A stretch of DNA of 64,000 nucleotides from the NCBI RefSeq assembly GCF_900149695.1, contig NZ_LT703005.1:186013-250012 (forward strand), read 5' to 3'. This DNA is from Anderseniella sp. Alg231-50. Its GTDB lineage: Bacteria; Pseudomonadota; Alphaproteobacteria; Rhizobiales; Aestuariivirgaceae. Made by a program: the position numbers and the translations under genes. A model generated the notes under the pieces. It made no database searches. It saw nothing but the letters and a program-made list of their open reading frames with translations, and was not told the DNA's origin. This document shows, in pieces, positions 39,577 through 49,805 of the stretch; position 1 is the stretch's first letter; each line of letters starts with the position of its first letter.

Positions 39577-39963
39577 ATTGTTTTCCTTCGTTGAGAATCA
39601 CGAGTGGCGCCATATTCGGCAGAATTTTCCGGAATTCAAGTGGTGATATCATCACCGGTATGTTTCGACTCGACTCCACGCCAGCAGCAACAAACCACCC
39701 GTCACTTCGGGATGAAACGAGGCTCATAGCCCCCTGGTTAAATTCAGCCGCGCCCGGAATACATTCGTAACATGTTGTTCTGATTCAGTAAGTCAAGCAG
39801 ATTTCCTCTGTATACAAACACAGTGTGGCAAATATGTCACACATTTGAAAATTATGGCGAAACCTAGACATACGTGTTGACTAGCTACCAACTACATGCA
39901 AGGGGTGAATCAAGGCGAATCGAAGAATTGGCCAATAGAATTAGTAAGTTAGTGGGATGCGTA
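39577..39963. other. 387-bp intergenic region upstream of the outer-membrane gene
   Basis: No gene was found. It holds a dyad at 39823-39842 and a TTGAAA hexamer at 39845-39850 that could be a -35 box; a TAGACA about 14 bases on is a poor -10. The region is AT-richer than its surroundings, as expected for a regulated promoter. Confidence 0.5.
39823..39842. promoter_or_regulatory. Dyad upstream of the outer-membrane gene
   Basis: GTGTG at 39823-39827 and CACAC at 39838-39842 are inverted with a 10-base spacer. It overlaps the upstream side of the presumed promoter. The halves recall a CRP/FNR site, but the spacer is two bases longer than the usual TGTGA-N6-TCACA. Confidence 0.3.
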
Positions 39964-40692
39964 ATGAAAAAGTACCTTTTAGCGGCGGCGGCATGCGTGT
40001 CGTCAATAGCAATCGGACTGGCCTCTGCGTCTGCGGACGAGCTGCCGCAATGGAACGGTTTGTACGGCGGCGTTAATGTCGGCATCGGCCACAGTGGTTC
40101 TGACTCGGCCACCGGTACCGCCCGAATTTTCGGTCGGGATTTATCAGTTACCAGGAGTTTTGATCTGGACACCGGCCTGATTGGCGGTGCCCAACTTGGT
40201 TACAATCTTCAGCATGACCGGTTTGTTTTCGGGCTCGAGGCCGATTTCAACGGCGCCGATCTGTCTACTGAACCCGGCTCGCTAATCAGCTTCGGCCCGC
40301 TTCAGCTGGGTACATTCACCAGCGACGTGAACTGGTTTGGTACCGCACGCGCACGCGCCGGTATCCTGCTCGATGACGATTTTCTGTTTTATGCCACCGG
40401 TGGCCTGGCATACGGAGAGGTATCCAATTCTTTCGGAGTGTCCTTCAGAGGAAGAGGCAGCAGTGTTTCAAACACCGATATACGTCTCGGTTGGACAGCC
40501 GGAGCAGGCGTGGAGACCATGCTCAGGTCAAACATGAAGCTCAAACTTGAATATCTCTATGTTGACCTTGGATCAGATACCGTCTTCGAGGGTAGACTGT
40601 TTGTTCCGGTTTCCGGTGAGTCCGATGTCAGTTTCCATGCGGCCCGTGTCGGTCTGAATATCGATTTTGACACGCCCCTGTTTGGCCAGTAA
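39964..40692 (+). CDS. Outer-membrane beta-barrel protein, Omp25/RopB-like
   Basis: 242 residues from ATG at 39964, which puts the signal peptide (about 1-24, ending ASADE) at the very N-terminus. The mature chain opens WNGLYGGVNVGIGHSG and alternates short amphipathic strands, ending with the beta-barrel closure VGLNIDFDTPLFGQ. This is the eight-strand small porin type (Omp25/Omp31, RopB) of Hyphomicrobiales. KLKLEYLYVDLGSDTVF is a typical late strand. A terminator hairpin follows. Confidence 0.88.
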   Translation: MKKYLLAAAACVSSIAIGLASASADELPQWNGLYGGVNVGIGHSGSDSATGTARIFGRDLSVTRSFDLDTGLIGGAQLGYNLQHDRFVFGLEADFNGADLSTEPGSLISFGPLQLGTFTSDVNWFGTARARAGILLDDDFLFYATGGLAYGEVSNSFGVSFRGRGSSVSNTDIRLGWTAGAGVETMLRSNMKLKLEYLYVDLGSDTVFEGRLFVPVSGESDVSFHAARVGLNIDFDTPLFGQ

Positions 40693-40720
40693 CGCCGGGT
40701 TCGAGCTCGCGAAATCAAAA

Positions 40721-40755
40721 CAGGCCCGGTCTCATCAGAGACCGGGCCTGCTTTC
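40721..40755 (+). terminator. Rho-independent terminator of the outer-membrane gene
   Basis: CAGGCCCGGTCTC (40721-40733) pairs perfectly over 13 bp with GAGACCGGGCCTG (40738-40750), loop ATCA. CTTTC follows. Confidence 0.9.
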
Positions 40756-40895
40756 GTCCGGGAACTGTCCAGTTTGCAGGGTTCCTGCAGTTCCTCGATC
40801 AGTATGATTTTTGAATGAAACAATCAAAAATCATGAAACTGATCGTTTCCAAAGTGCTAGATCAACTTTATGGATTCTGTTGAACCCATGTCGAT

Positions 40896-42164
40896 CTAGT
40901 TAGACGCCGTCCGCGACGACAGGTATTTCATCGGGTCAACCGCGGTTGCACCCTGGCGCACTTCAAAGTGTACCTGCGGGGTCTTTACCGATCCGGTCTT
41001 GCCGGCGCGGGCAATCACGTCACCGCGGCGAACCGCGTCACCGCGCTTCACCATCAGTTCACTGTTGTGGGCATATGCGGTCACCCAGCCATTCTGGTGA
41101 CGTACCAGAACCAGTTCGCCATAGCCTTTCAGCTCGTTGCCGGCATAGGCAACGACACCGGCCTCAGCGGCACGAACCCCGGTTCCTTCCGGAACTGCAA
41201 TATTGATACCCTCATTGCGGGTGTTGTTCGGCTTGGAACCAAACTTTGAGATCACCCGTCCACGGACAGGCCAGCGGAAGCCACTGCCATTGTCAGCCCG
41301 TGGGATCTGCGTCTCCTGCCTCAGGACAGGAGCCGGCTGGCGGGTAACCGGCTGGGTCTGATCCAGGTAATCCGGTGTTCTCGCGGCAAGTCTCTGCTGC
41401 GGCAGGCGAGCCGGTGCTGCATCCGCGACCGGAGACTGAATGCCGCCACCTGGAATGCGCACACGCTGACCGATGCTGAGACCGCTGTTCATGCTCAGAC
41501 CGTTGTGGGCGGCGATCCTGTGCGGGCGCATTTCATAGGCACGGCCCAGCGAATAGAGCGTTTCGCCACGGCGGACGACATGTACGCCGTTGCTCTGCGA
41601 TCCGGACTGCACCTGTGCACGTGGTGCCGGCGCGTTGGCAAATGCCACTGTCGGGCGCGGCGAAACCGGATTACTGGTTCCCGGCACACTCAGGCGCTGA
41701 CCAACAGCAAGTGTGTAAGGCGCACGAATATTGTTGGCACGCGCAAGCTGGCTGACACTCAGGCCATTGGCGCGGGCCAGCGAATACATGGTCTGGCCGG
41801 GACGCACGGTAACCGTGCCATTGCTGGCAGGCGCATAGCTTGGCGCAGGTGCAGCAGCCGGTGCACGATAGCTCGGCGCAGGTGCACGGGCCTGCTGACG
41901 ATAGCTCGTCGCAGGTGGTGTGTAACCGGCTGAAGGAGACGGTGCGTTCTGCCATGACGGACGCGCATTGGCGACACGGTCACCGGACAATGGTGATGTC
42001 TCAACCCTGTCAACGGCGGCAGACTTGGTCTCTTTCTTGGAAACGGAATTTGTGGCGATGCTCGGATAGTCGGCAAAGCGATCAGAAGATGCGGAACAAC
42101 CTGCCAGAAGGGCGGCTGTAGCCGTCGCGGCGAAAACGCGTGAAATTTTGGAAGTCGTACTCAT
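40896..42164 (-). CDS. LysM/LytM lipoprotein, NlpD-like with degenerate active site
   Basis: 422 residues. A lipoprotein signal ends LLAGC with Cys23 as the lipid site. Two LysM domains lie at about 117-161 and 194-238, joined by Pro/Ala-rich spacers, and an M23/LytM domain at about 296-415. In active LytM enzymes zinc is held by H-x-G-x-D and H-x-H; here these read N317-E-G-I-N321 and Q397-V-H399, so three metal ligands are lost. As in NlpD/EnvC it should bind and activate a cell-wall amidase, not cut peptidoglycan. It follows pcm in the same direction. Confidence 0.9.
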   Translation of the reverse strand: MSTTSKISRVFAATATAALLAGCSASSDRFADYPSIATNSVSKKETKSAAVDRVETSPLSGDRVANARPSWQNAPSPSAGYTPPATSYRQQARAPAPSYRAPAAAPAPSYAPASNGTVTVRPGQTMYSLARANGLSVSQLARANNIRAPYTLAVGQRLSVPGTSNPVSPRPTVAFANAPAPRAQVQSGSQSNGVHVVRRGETLYSLGRAYEMRPHRIAAHNGLSMNSGLSIGQRVRIPGGGIQSPVADAAPARLPQQRLAARTPDYLDQTQPVTRQPAPVLRQETQIPRADNGSGFRWPVRGRVISKFGSKPNNTRNEGINIAVPEGTGVRAAEAGVVAYAGNELKGYGELVLVRHQNGWVTAYAHNSELMVKRGDAVRRGDVIARAGKTGSVKTPQVHFEVRQGATAVDPMKYLSSRTASN

Positions 42165-42300
42165 ACCCTTACCCCAAACACAGAACTTACAAACTGGACT
42201 GGAGCCGATAGTGAATGGTTTAGGTTAAGGAGGAGTTTATCAGTTAAAAAACCACTGCGCTTTTTGCGTAAAGTTTTCAGATTTCGCAGAAAACAGCGGG

Positions 42301-42945
42301 CTACATACCTCTCGCAATGCCTTCAACAAGCGGCACAAAGCGCACAGGCATTAAGCTTTCACGGGTAAAATCTTCTTCCGTACGGGTAATACGCAGGATT
42401 TCCTGCCTGCCGGGAGACACTTCGACCGGCACAACGAGAATTCCACCCACAGCCAGCTGTTCGATCAGCTGGCGCGGCAGTTGCGGCGCGGCCGCGGTCA
42501 CGATGATGCGCTCAAACGGCGCCTGCTTGGGCCACCCCTTGTTCCCGTCACCCAGCAGGGTTGTTATATTGGCTTGCCTCAGCTCCGCAAAGCGCCGTTC
42601 AGCAGACTTGAGCAATGTCCGGTATCGTTCGATGGTGTAAATCCGGCGGCACAGCTGGGCCAGGATAACGGTCTGATATCCACTGCCGGTGCCGATCTCC
42701 AGCACTTTCATGCGTTCACCGACTTTCAGCTTCTCGGTCATGAAAGCCACAATGAACGGTTGCGACAGCGTCTGTCCGCATTCAATCGGAAGCGCCTGGT
42801 CGGCGTAAGCCAGGTCCTGGAAGGTATCCGGCACGAAAACTTCCCGCGGCACGGTTTCGATTGCCTCAAGTACCCTGGTATCGCGAATGCCACGGGACCT
42901 GAGTCCCATGATGAGTTCAATCTTCTGTTGGTCGGTCGCCGTCAT
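42301..42945 (-). CDS. pcm: Protein-L-isoaspartate O-methyltransferase
   Basis: 214 residues. VLEIGTGSGYQTVILAQL is the SAM-binding motif I, and FVPDTFQDLAYADQALPIECGQTLSQP the Pcm-specific region. It repairs isoaspartyl residues in aged proteins. It lies 15 bases after surE, as in many proteobacteria. Confidence 0.95.
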   Translation of the reverse strand: MTATDQQKIELIMGLRSRGIRDTRVLEAIETVPREVFVPDTFQDLAYADQALPIECGQTLSQPFIVAFMTEKLKVGERMKVLEIGTGSGYQTVILAQLCRRIYTIERYRTLLKSAERRFAELRQANITTLLGDGNKGWPKQAPFERIIVTAAAPQLPRQLIEQLAVGGILVVPVEVSPGRQEILRITRTEEDFTRESLMPVRFVPLVEGIARGM

Positions 42946-42960
42946 GATGCATGTCGTGCC

Positions 42961-43743
42961 CTAAGTCTGGCCGTTTTGCAATTGCGCCAACAGATCAAGC
43001 TGCGTCAGGTTGGCATGCAGCGGCGTCACCGACACAAAGCCGTTATACACGGCATGAATATCAGTGCCTTCAGGCGGGTTTGATTGCTGGCGCTTGAAAC
43101 CGATCCAGAAATAGTCGCGGCCACGCGCATCGGTTCGCTGATCCAGCATCAGGAGATTCTGATCACGCTGGCCCTGCCGGGTAAATTGAACGCCCTTTAC
43201 ATCACCGGCATCGCAGTCGGGAAAATTGACATTCAGCAACACGCCCGGCTCTGGCCTGGTCTGCACAAGATCTTTCACGATCTGTGCACCGAGACTGCGC
43301 CCGGTGTCCCAGGGCACGTTGCGTCCCGCAATACCGTAGGTCTGGCTGAGGGCCATTGACCTGATACCCAGCGCAGTTCCTTCCATCGCCGCAGCGATAG
43401 TGCCGGAATAGGTCACATCATCAGCTATGTTCTGGCCGCGATTGACCCCGGAGAGGATCAGGTCCGGCACATCCGGCATGATGTGGCGCACCCCCATCAG
43501 CACGCTGTCGGCCGGCGTTCCCTCGACGGCAAACCGGCGCGGGCCAAGCTCGCGCATGCGCAAGGGGTGCGACAGCGAAATGGATCGCCCTGCCCCGGAC
43601 TGTTCACGCTCCGGTGCCACCACCCAGACATCATCGCTGAGGTCAGCCGCGATTGCTTCCAGCACTTCAAGACCAGGCGCATTTATGCCGTCATCATTGG
43701 CCAGCAGGATACGGTACGGTTCGCCGTTCGCGCGGGTCAACAT
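42961..43743 (-). CDS. surE: 5'-nucleotidase SurE
   Basis: 260 residues from ATG at 43743; a TTG one codon upstream is also possible. ILLANDDGINAPGL holds the metal-binding Asp pair; APEREQSGAGRSISL, LILSGVNRGQNI and YSGTIAAAMEG are SurE signatures. It dephosphorylates nucleotides and is typically paired with pcm. The start overlaps the serS stop (TGATG). Confidence 0.96.
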   Translation of the reverse strand: MLTRANGEPYRILLANDDGINAPGLEVLEAIAADLSDDVWVVAPEREQSGAGRSISLSHPLRMRELGPRRFAVEGTPADSVLMGVRHIMPDVPDLILSGVNRGQNIADDVTYSGTIAAAMEGTALGIRSMALSQTYGIAGRNVPWDTGRSLGAQIVKDLVQTRPEPGVLLNVNFPDCDAGDVKGVQFTRQGQRDQNLLMLDQRTDARGRDYFWIGFKRQQSNPPEGTDIHAVYNGFVSVTPLHANLTQLDLLAQLQNGQT

Positions 43744-45023
43744 CAAGCTGCACCAATGGTGTCGATACCACCCATGTAAGGCTTGAGCGCCTCAGGTATG
43801 GTGATGGTGCCGTCTGCCTGCTGGTAATTCTCCATCACCGCAATCAGCGTGCGCCCGACGGCCAGGCCTGATCCGTTCAGGGTATGAACGAAACGGGTAC
43901 CCTTGCCGGTCTCCTCGCGCACCCGCGCATTCATGCGCCTCGCCTGGAAGTCACCACACACCGAGCAGCTGGAAATCTCGCGATAGGCATCCTGACCGGG
44001 CAGCCAGACTTCGATATCATAGGTCATCTGTGCGCCAAAACCCATGTCGCCGGCGCACAGCGCCATAACCCGGTAGGGAAGACCGAGACGCTTCAATACC
44101 TCTTCGGCACACCCGGTCATACGGTTCAGCTCATCGCGCGACGTTTCCGGCGCCGTGACGGATACCATCTCGACCTTCCAGAACTGATGCTGCCGGATCA
44201 TGCCTCGGGTGTCGCGGCCGGCAGCGCCGGCTTCCGCCCTGAAACACGGTGTCAGCGCCGTGACCCGGATCGGCAGTTCATCAGTTTCAAGAATGCGTTC
44301 CCTGACCATATTTGTCAGCGGCACTTCCGATGTCGGGATAAGCCAGCGTTCGTCTGTGGTGTGAAACAGGTCATCAGCGAATTTCGGCAACTGGCCGGTG
44401 CCGAACAATGCCTCGTCACGCACCAGCAATGGCGGGTTCACCTCAGTGTAGCCATGTTCGGTGGTCTGCATGTCCAGCATGAACTGGCCGATGGCCCGCT
44501 CCAGCCGGGCCAGGCCGCCCTTCAACACGGTGAACCGGGCACCCGACATTTTTGCTGCCGTTTCAAAGTCCATAAGGCCGAGTGCTTCGCCAATCTCGAA
44601 ATGCTGCCTGGCCTCGAAGTTCAGTGGCCTGGCTTCACCGACCCGGCGCACCTCGACATTGTCCGCCTCGTCCTTGCCGGCGGGCACCTCTTCCAGCGGC
44701 AGGTTCGGCAGTGTACTCAGAATTGCATTCAGCTCGTCATCAATGCGGCGTTCTTCTTCCTCGCCCGTTTGAATGATGCCCTTCAGGTCACCGACTTCGG
44801 CCTTGAGGGCTTCTGCTTTTTCGGTATCGCCTGCCCCCATGGCCTGACCGATTTCCTTGGATGCGGAATTGCGCCGTGACTGGGCATCCTGCAATTTCTG
44901 CAAGTGAGTGCGGCGCGCCTCGTCAAGCTCTATCAGGCGTGCCGCGTGGGGCTCGGCGCCCCGCAAGGCAAGGCCGGCATCAAATGCGTCGGCATTTTCA
45001 CGAATCCAGCGAATATCGAACAT
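43743..45023 (-). CDS. serS: Seryl-tRNA synthetase
   Basis: 426 residues. An N-terminal coiled-coil tRNA arm (about 30-110) precedes the class II core: [30 protein letters not shown] (motif 2) and [19 protein letters not shown] (motif 3). It charges serine onto tRNA, including the tRNA-Ser at 5.3 kb. First gene of serS-surE-pcm. Confidence 0.97.
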   Translation of the reverse strand: MFDIRWIRENADAFDAGLALRGAEPHAARLIELDEARRTHLQKLQDAQSRRNSASKEIGQAMGAGDTEKAEALKAEVGDLKGIIQTGEEEERRIDDELNAILSTLPNLPLEEVPAGKDEADNVEVRRVGEARPLNFEARQHFEIGEALGLMDFETAAKMSGARFTVLKGGLARLERAIGQFMLDMQTTEHGYTEVNPPLLVRDEALFGTGQLPKFADDLFHTTDERWLIPTSEVPLTNMVRERILETDELPIRVTALTPCFRAEAGAAGRDTRGMIRQHQFWKVEMVSVTAPETSRDELNRMTGCAEEVLKRLGLPYRVMALCAGDMGFGAQMTYDIEVWLPGQDAYREISSCSVCGDFQARRMNARVREETGKGTRFVHTLNGSGLAVGRTLIAVMENYQQADGTITIPEALKPYMGGIDTIGAA

Positions 45024-45256
45024 CGGTTTTTATCTGCAAAAAGGGGTGAATCAATCATGCGCAATCATATCCATCCGCATAAACCGACTGTATAGGCGGC
45101 ATCACCTGCAAGGTAAAGAACAAGCCGTGCCATTGCGTGATCGTACCGCGTTACATCCGGGCAATGAGAACATGTCGGGTTGCTGAATTTACCTGAGCAC
45201 CCGCCGATCCGTGTGATTGCGGCACAATGCCAGGCGACCATTTCAATCCATATTGA

Positions 45257-46825
45257 TCAGTTGCTCGGGATTGGGCGTCCGATCATTGAGGCAACCGCAT
45301 TCGGCTGATTTACCATTTCCGCCAGCGTCGGCATGATGTCATTCACACTCGTGCTGCCTTTCGTCCCGGCACTCCACCGCTCTCCCGCCAGCCATGCAAA
45401 TCCGCCCTCAATCCGGTGGCCACCTGGCCGGCGCCACGGAACCGGTCCAACCTGGCCCAGTTCAGGATGAATCAGGCCTGTCGGGTTTCCGGCCCAGGTG
45501 ATCTCCATATCCGCCTCGGAAGCATCAAGCTTCAGCGGGTCGCCCTGATAAAACGTGACGTCCCGGACAATGGGTTCATTTGTTGCGAGATTGCGGCACT
45601 CGTTCAGCAGTTTATGTACGTCCTGCAGCTTTGCGTGATAATCAGCGACGCTGACGGTTCCGCGTGCTTCCCGACCAGCCAGGTTGACCCGTGCGCGGGC
45701 ATTGTAAAATCCGGGGACCGCAAAAACGTCCATTACCGGCCAGAATGCCTGGTAACGCGAACATGGCATCCATTCAATTTCCTGGTAGTCGCGGTCACGA
45801 TCATAATCGAAGTCCGGCAATTCGATGCCGACCGGAGCTTCAAACTCCCAAAGCGGCGGCACTGCAGCCTCAAGCGCAAAATGCCAGCTGAATTCGCGAT
45901 CAGCCATGGCCTGCCTGTCATTGCCTACATTCCAGACATCACCACGCATATAGGACCTGCCAAACCGATGCCGGTAAAGCAGTTCGGGAAACAGCGCCAT
46001 TGCAGCAACATCAGCGTCGTTTGTTCCCATCCCATGCATGGAAAACACTACGATATCGGCATCAGGAAACTGCGTCACAAATTCCCCCACCAGCTTATCG
46101 ATCTCCCGGTAAATGGCATATAGCCCCTGCCGTCCTGCCACGGCACTGGCACGATCCTTCAGCGGATGATCCGGATCGATCCCATGCCAGGCCATTTCGA
46201 TACCAGAGTGGGCCTCGCTGACCGTCACGATTGCCAGATCCCAGTCCGGTATCCGCTCACTCAGAACCCAGCTTGCACTTTTCCGCCGGCATGCCACAGC
46301 CTCCGCGAGCAATGTACAGGCCTTGGTTGTTTCAGCCTCATCGGGCCAGACGAAACCGTAAATGTAGTCCGTTGCGGGATAAGGGCCAAATCGTTCCGTA
46401 ATTTCGTCATGCAAACCGGAGGGGTTTGAGAACTTGGCCACGCCCGGATCATGCGCGCCCCAATTGGTCAGGCCTTTGAGATCGCTGGCCAGTTGCAGGT
46501 CACAATATGGAACATCGAACACAACTGTCTTCGCACCGGTCAGCTTGCGCAAAACGGGTTTTGCGTTGGTCGCGCGCTGGCGTACCCGGTAGTGGTTTGT
46601 ATCCAGATCGACGGCCGAGAATCGTCGAAGCTCCTTCGGGGTCTTGCCTGTGCTGAAATGTTCCCAGCTCAGGCCCGTATACATCGACGGACCATTCTCC
46701 AGGTCATACCGTGCGCATCGCTGCCGCAATGCCGCAAAGTTTGGCATTTGCCCTTCGGACATCAGCCGTTCTGCCAGGGAAAGTTCAAAGCCGTCGAGGC
46801 CAATTGCAAGAGTTCGATTTGTCAT
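45257..46825 (-). CDS. Alkaline-phosphatase-superfamily hydrolase
   Basis: 522 residues from ATG at 46825. The N-terminal LAIGLDGFELSLAERLMSEG and ENGPSMYTGLSWEHFSTG recall type I phosphodiesterase/pyrophosphatase proteins, with a metal-binding Asp first and a Ser/Thr nucleophile region near residue 50. Later VVFSMHGMGTND (metal His/Asp) and RIEGGFAWLAG fit the fold. No signal peptide, so it should act in the cytosol. Substrate unknown; nucleotide or phospho/sulfo-ester are options. Confidence 0.75.
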   Translation of the reverse strand: MTNRTLAIGLDGFELSLAERLMSEGQMPNFAALRQRCARYDLENGPSMYTGLSWEHFSTGKTPKELRRFSAVDLDTNHYRVRQRATNAKPVLRKLTGAKTVVFDVPYCDLQLASDLKGLTNWGAHDPGVAKFSNPSGLHDEITERFGPYPATDYIYGFVWPDEAETTKACTLLAEAVACRRKSASWVLSERIPDWDLAIVTVSEAHSGIEMAWHGIDPDHPLKDRASAVAGRQGLYAIYREIDKLVGEFVTQFPDADIVVFSMHGMGTNDADVAAMALFPELLYRHRFGRSYMRGDVWNVGNDRQAMADREFSWHFALEAAVPPLWEFEAPVGIELPDFDYDRDRDYQEIEWMPCSRYQAFWPVMDVFAVPGFYNARARVNLAGREARGTVSVADYHAKLQDVHKLLNECRNLATNEPIVRDVTFYQGDPLKLDASEADMEITWAGNPTGLIHPELGQVGPVPWRRPGGHRIEGGFAWLAGERWSAGTKGSTSVNDIMPTLAEMVNQPNAVASMIGRPIPSN

Positions 46826-46974
46826 AAAGACCTCTAACACAGCATTTCATGCGGGTGAAAGACCAACGGATTGCGAGTAAACAGAATTGCGATATGTCGT
46901 ACAAGGATGAAAAGTGTGAAACAGCGCACAACCTCCACAGCCGGAAAGACCAATCGGTCTGATAGCACCGGGTT

Positions 46975-47910
46975 TCATGAGCGCGGCGGGGCAACAACCG
47001 CGCCAGCAGCCGTTTCATGCTTCAGCTTCGCTTCGCGGCGGGCAATATAAACCGTAGACACGAAAATGACCCCCGCGCCGATCCAGGTCCAGATGTCGAT
47101 CAGTTCGCCCAGCGCAAGATAGCCGAACAGCACCGCAAAGGGCAGTCGGGCGAAATCAAAACCAATGACGATGGACGCCTCGGTCGCGGCAAACGCCCGA
47201 ACCAGGGTTACGTGTCCCAGTGTCGCAATGAGGCCCATCACAAACAACAGCAACCATTGCTGCGTTGTCAGACCATCCCACACAAACACCGCGGCGACGC
47301 TGGTCATCGGAACCAGCAGCGCGGTCGAGATAAAGACAATCTTGTCAGGATCATCCCTTGCTGTCATGTGCTTGAGGATGATCGTTGTTGTCCCCATGGC
47401 AAAAGCAGAAACAACGGCCAGCAACGCCCCTGCGCCGAGGCTTTCAAAACCGGGCCGCAGAATGATCAGCACCCCGGCGAACCCGGCCAGGGTTGCAATC
47501 CAGCGTCTGACCCTGACCACCTCGCTGAGGAACAGCGCCGCACCGATCGTTGCAAAGATCGGTGTCAGGAAGCTGATCGCAGTGACTTCACCGACCGGCA
47601 GCAGCGCAAGGGCCGAAAACCATGTGGTCATGGCAATTGTCGCGCTGATCACACGCCAGATGTAGATTTTCGGCTGGGCAGTGCGGAACAACTCGGTCCC
47701 GCGGAAGGCAAGCAGCGGCAGCATGGTTACAAATGCAAACAATACCCGCAGGAAGACCACCTGGAATGGATGCACGCCCACGCTGGTCAGGTAGCGGCCA
47801 AGCGCTGCCACTCCGGCAAGCAGCGCACAGGAAACAAGCATCCAGACAGCGCCGGCAACAGGATCATTGCGGATGCCGGGCACCGCCGTTGTCGTCTGTG
47901 GATCAGACAA
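46975..47910 (-). CDS. DMT-superfamily (EamA) transporter
   Basis: 311 residues, TTG start at 47910 with no strong ribosome site; an internal start is possible. About ten membrane helices form two EamA repeats; the first opens VGVHPFQVVFLRVLFAFVTM, the second DFARLPFAVLFGYLALGELI. Members export amino acids, nucleosides or other metabolites. Substrate unknown. The C-terminal tail is short and Lys/Arg-rich. Confidence 0.85.
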   Translation of the reverse strand: MSDPQTTTAVPGIRNDPVAGAVWMLVSCALLAGVAALGRYLTSVGVHPFQVVFLRVLFAFVTMLPLLAFRGTELFRTAQPKIYIWRVISATIAMTTWFSALALLPVGEVTAISFLTPIFATIGAALFLSEVVRVRRWIATLAGFAGVLIILRPGFESLGAGALLAVVSAFAMGTTTIILKHMTARDDPDKIVFISTALLVPMTSVAAVFVWDGLTTQQWLLLFVMGLIATLGHVTLVRAFAATEASIVIGFDFARLPFAVLFGYLALGELIDIWTWIGAGVIFVSTVYIARREAKLKHETAAGAVVAPPRS

Positions 47911-48151
47911 GCCAGTAAACTTTCGCGATAGACGCCGAGGGGCGCGGCAGGAACCGGGTCGCCAGCATTGCTTTAATCAAATTTCCATGCAAGCGCGGAT
48001 TACCAGCATTCTGACAGATGAAGGCAGTCTCAAATTTTCCACCCTGTGGGCTTGCACTGACTGGGTGAACGTTGGACACTATTTCATTCACGGCTTGAGA
48101 ATGAGGGCTCAGGACAACGTCAACCTAGTGAAAAGTGGACCAGGAGTACCT

Positions 48152-49690
48152 ATGAAATTACCTAAATTGATGTTTGCCCTAGGGGTTGCAGCACTATCAC
48201 TCGCCGTCACCCAAAGCGCACAAGCAGGCAAGTCCGACGACACTCTCAACTGGGCCTCAAGCCGCGAAGTAGCTGTTGTTGATCCTTACTACAACAACAC
48301 CCGCATGCTGGTCATCATGGGACAGATGGGCTGGGACGGCCTGGTGTTTCGCGACATCGAGAGCGGTGAATTCAAGCCGTTGCTGGCCAAGAGCTGGAAA
48401 TGGAATGGCGACAAGGCCATCGAATTCGAGCTTCGTGACGATGTGAAATTCCACGACGGCACCGATTTCGATGCCGACGACGTGGTCTATACGCTCAACC
48501 ATGTGTCCAACAAGGACAATGGCGTCCTGACCTATCGCAATGTCAGCTGGATCGAGAATGCCGAAAAGCTGGGACCGCACTCGGTGCGTATCAATCTGAA
48601 GAAGCCGTTCCCGCCCGCCTTTGCCTATCTCGCCAACGCGGTCAACATGATGCCGTCGGGCCATTATGACAATGTGCCCAAGAAAGCTGACGGCAATCTG
48701 GATTATGCTGCTGCAAAACCGGTCGGAACCGGCCCGTACAAGGTGGCCGAAGTCAAAGCCGGCGAATATGTCCTGATGGAAAAGAACGACGCCTATTTCT
48801 CTGACAGTCCGAAAGGCACGCCGCAGATCGGCAAGATCAGGTTCCGTACAATCAAGGAAATGAACACCGCCATCGCCGAACTGCTCACCGGCGGCCTTGA
48901 CTGGATCTGGGATGTGCCGAAGGAGCAGGCTGAACGCATGGCCGACAGTCCGGCGGTTACCGTTGAGAACGCCAAGACATTCCGGGTGTCCTACCTGGCC
49001 TTCGATGTTCTCGGCCAGTCCGGCCAGGAGTTCTTCAAGGACAAACGCGTGCGCCAGGCATTCTCTCACGCCATCAACCGTGAATCGATCACAAAGAACC
49101 TGGTCGGCCCCGCATCGGTTGTCATTCCATCCGCCTGCCACCCGGACCAGTTCGGCTGCGCCCAGGATGTGCCGACCTATAATTATGACCCGGAAAAAGC
49201 GAAGGCCCTTTTGAAGGACGCCGGTCTTGAGAACGGTTTCGAATTCGACCTGTACGCCTACCGTGAGAGGGAATTTACCGAAGCGGTTATCGGCGACCTT
49301 GCCAAGGTCGGCATCAAGGCCAAGCTGAACTTCATGCAGTATCGTGCCCTGCGTGACGTGGTGCGCAAGGGCAACACGCCGGTCAATCACATGACCTGGG
49401 GCTCATACTCGATCCCTGACGTGTCGGCGATTGTCAGTAACTTCTTCACCCATGGCCCGGACGATCTCACCAAGGACGACAAGGTGAAGGAATATTTGGG
49501 CATTGCCGACAACTCGATCGATCCGGCCGAACGCACCGAGAACTACAAGAAGGCGTTCACCCGGATTGCCGAAGAAGCCTACTGGGTGCCGATGTTCACC
49601 TACGCCAAGTACTATGCATGGTCGAAGGATCTGGATTTCTCGCCGACACCTGACGAGATCCCGCGCTTTTACACCACCAAGTGGAAGTGA
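48152..49690 (+). CDS. Dipeptide-type ABC substrate-binding protein
   Basis: 512 residues from ATG at 48152, supported by CAGGAG ahead and a Sec signal peptide (about 1-25, ending AQAG). It belongs to SBP family 5: WNGDKAIEFELRDDVKFHDG, FDADDVVYTLNHV and a late PFPPAFAYLANAV. The family binds di/oligopeptides, glutathione or opines. It is the first gene of a locus running to 60.5 kb; the next genes are the two permeases and two ATPases. Confidence 0.92.
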   Translation: MKLPKLMFALGVAALSLAVTQSAQAGKSDDTLNWASSREVAVVDPYYNNTRMLVIMGQMGWDGLVFRDIESGEFKPLLAKSWKWNGDKAIEFELRDDVKFHDGTDFDADDVVYTLNHVSNKDNGVLTYRNVSWIENAEKLGPHSVRINLKKPFPPAFAYLANAVNMMPSGHYDNVPKKADGNLDYAAAKPVGTGPYKVAEVKAGEYVLMEKNDAYFSDSPKGTPQIGKIRFRTIKEMNTAIAELLTGGLDWIWDVPKEQAERMADSPAVTVENAKTFRVSYLAFDVLGQSGQEFFKDKRVRQAFSHAINRESITKNLVGPASVVIPSACHPDQFGCAQDVPTYNYDPEKAKALLKDAGLENGFEFDLYAYREREFTEAVIGDLAKVGIKAKLNFMQYRALRDVVRKGNTPVNHMTWGSYSIPDVSAIVSNFFTHGPDDLTKDDKVKEYLGIADNSIDPAERTENYKKAFTRIAEEAYWVPMFTYAKYYAWSKDLDFSPTPDEIPRFYTTKWK

Positions 49691-49805
49691 TCCGTACGGT
49701 TTGAACGTGTAGTCTGAACGAACTTATGCCCGGTCTGCGTTCCGGAGGTCTCGGTGAGGCCGTCCGTAATGACAAAGGCAGACCGGGTAAACCTTCAAGG
49801 TACAG

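Noticed and set aside
43884-44879. 331-codon plus-strand frame
   Set aside because: Antisense to serS with no recognisable domain.
47911-48151. Riboswitch or leader in the 241-base gap before the peptide-binding gene
   Set aside because: No known aptamer pattern or terminator/antiterminator pair could be seen.
48257-49390. 377-codon minus-strand frame
   Set aside because: Antisense to the dipeptide-binding protein, which has a signal peptide and family motifs.
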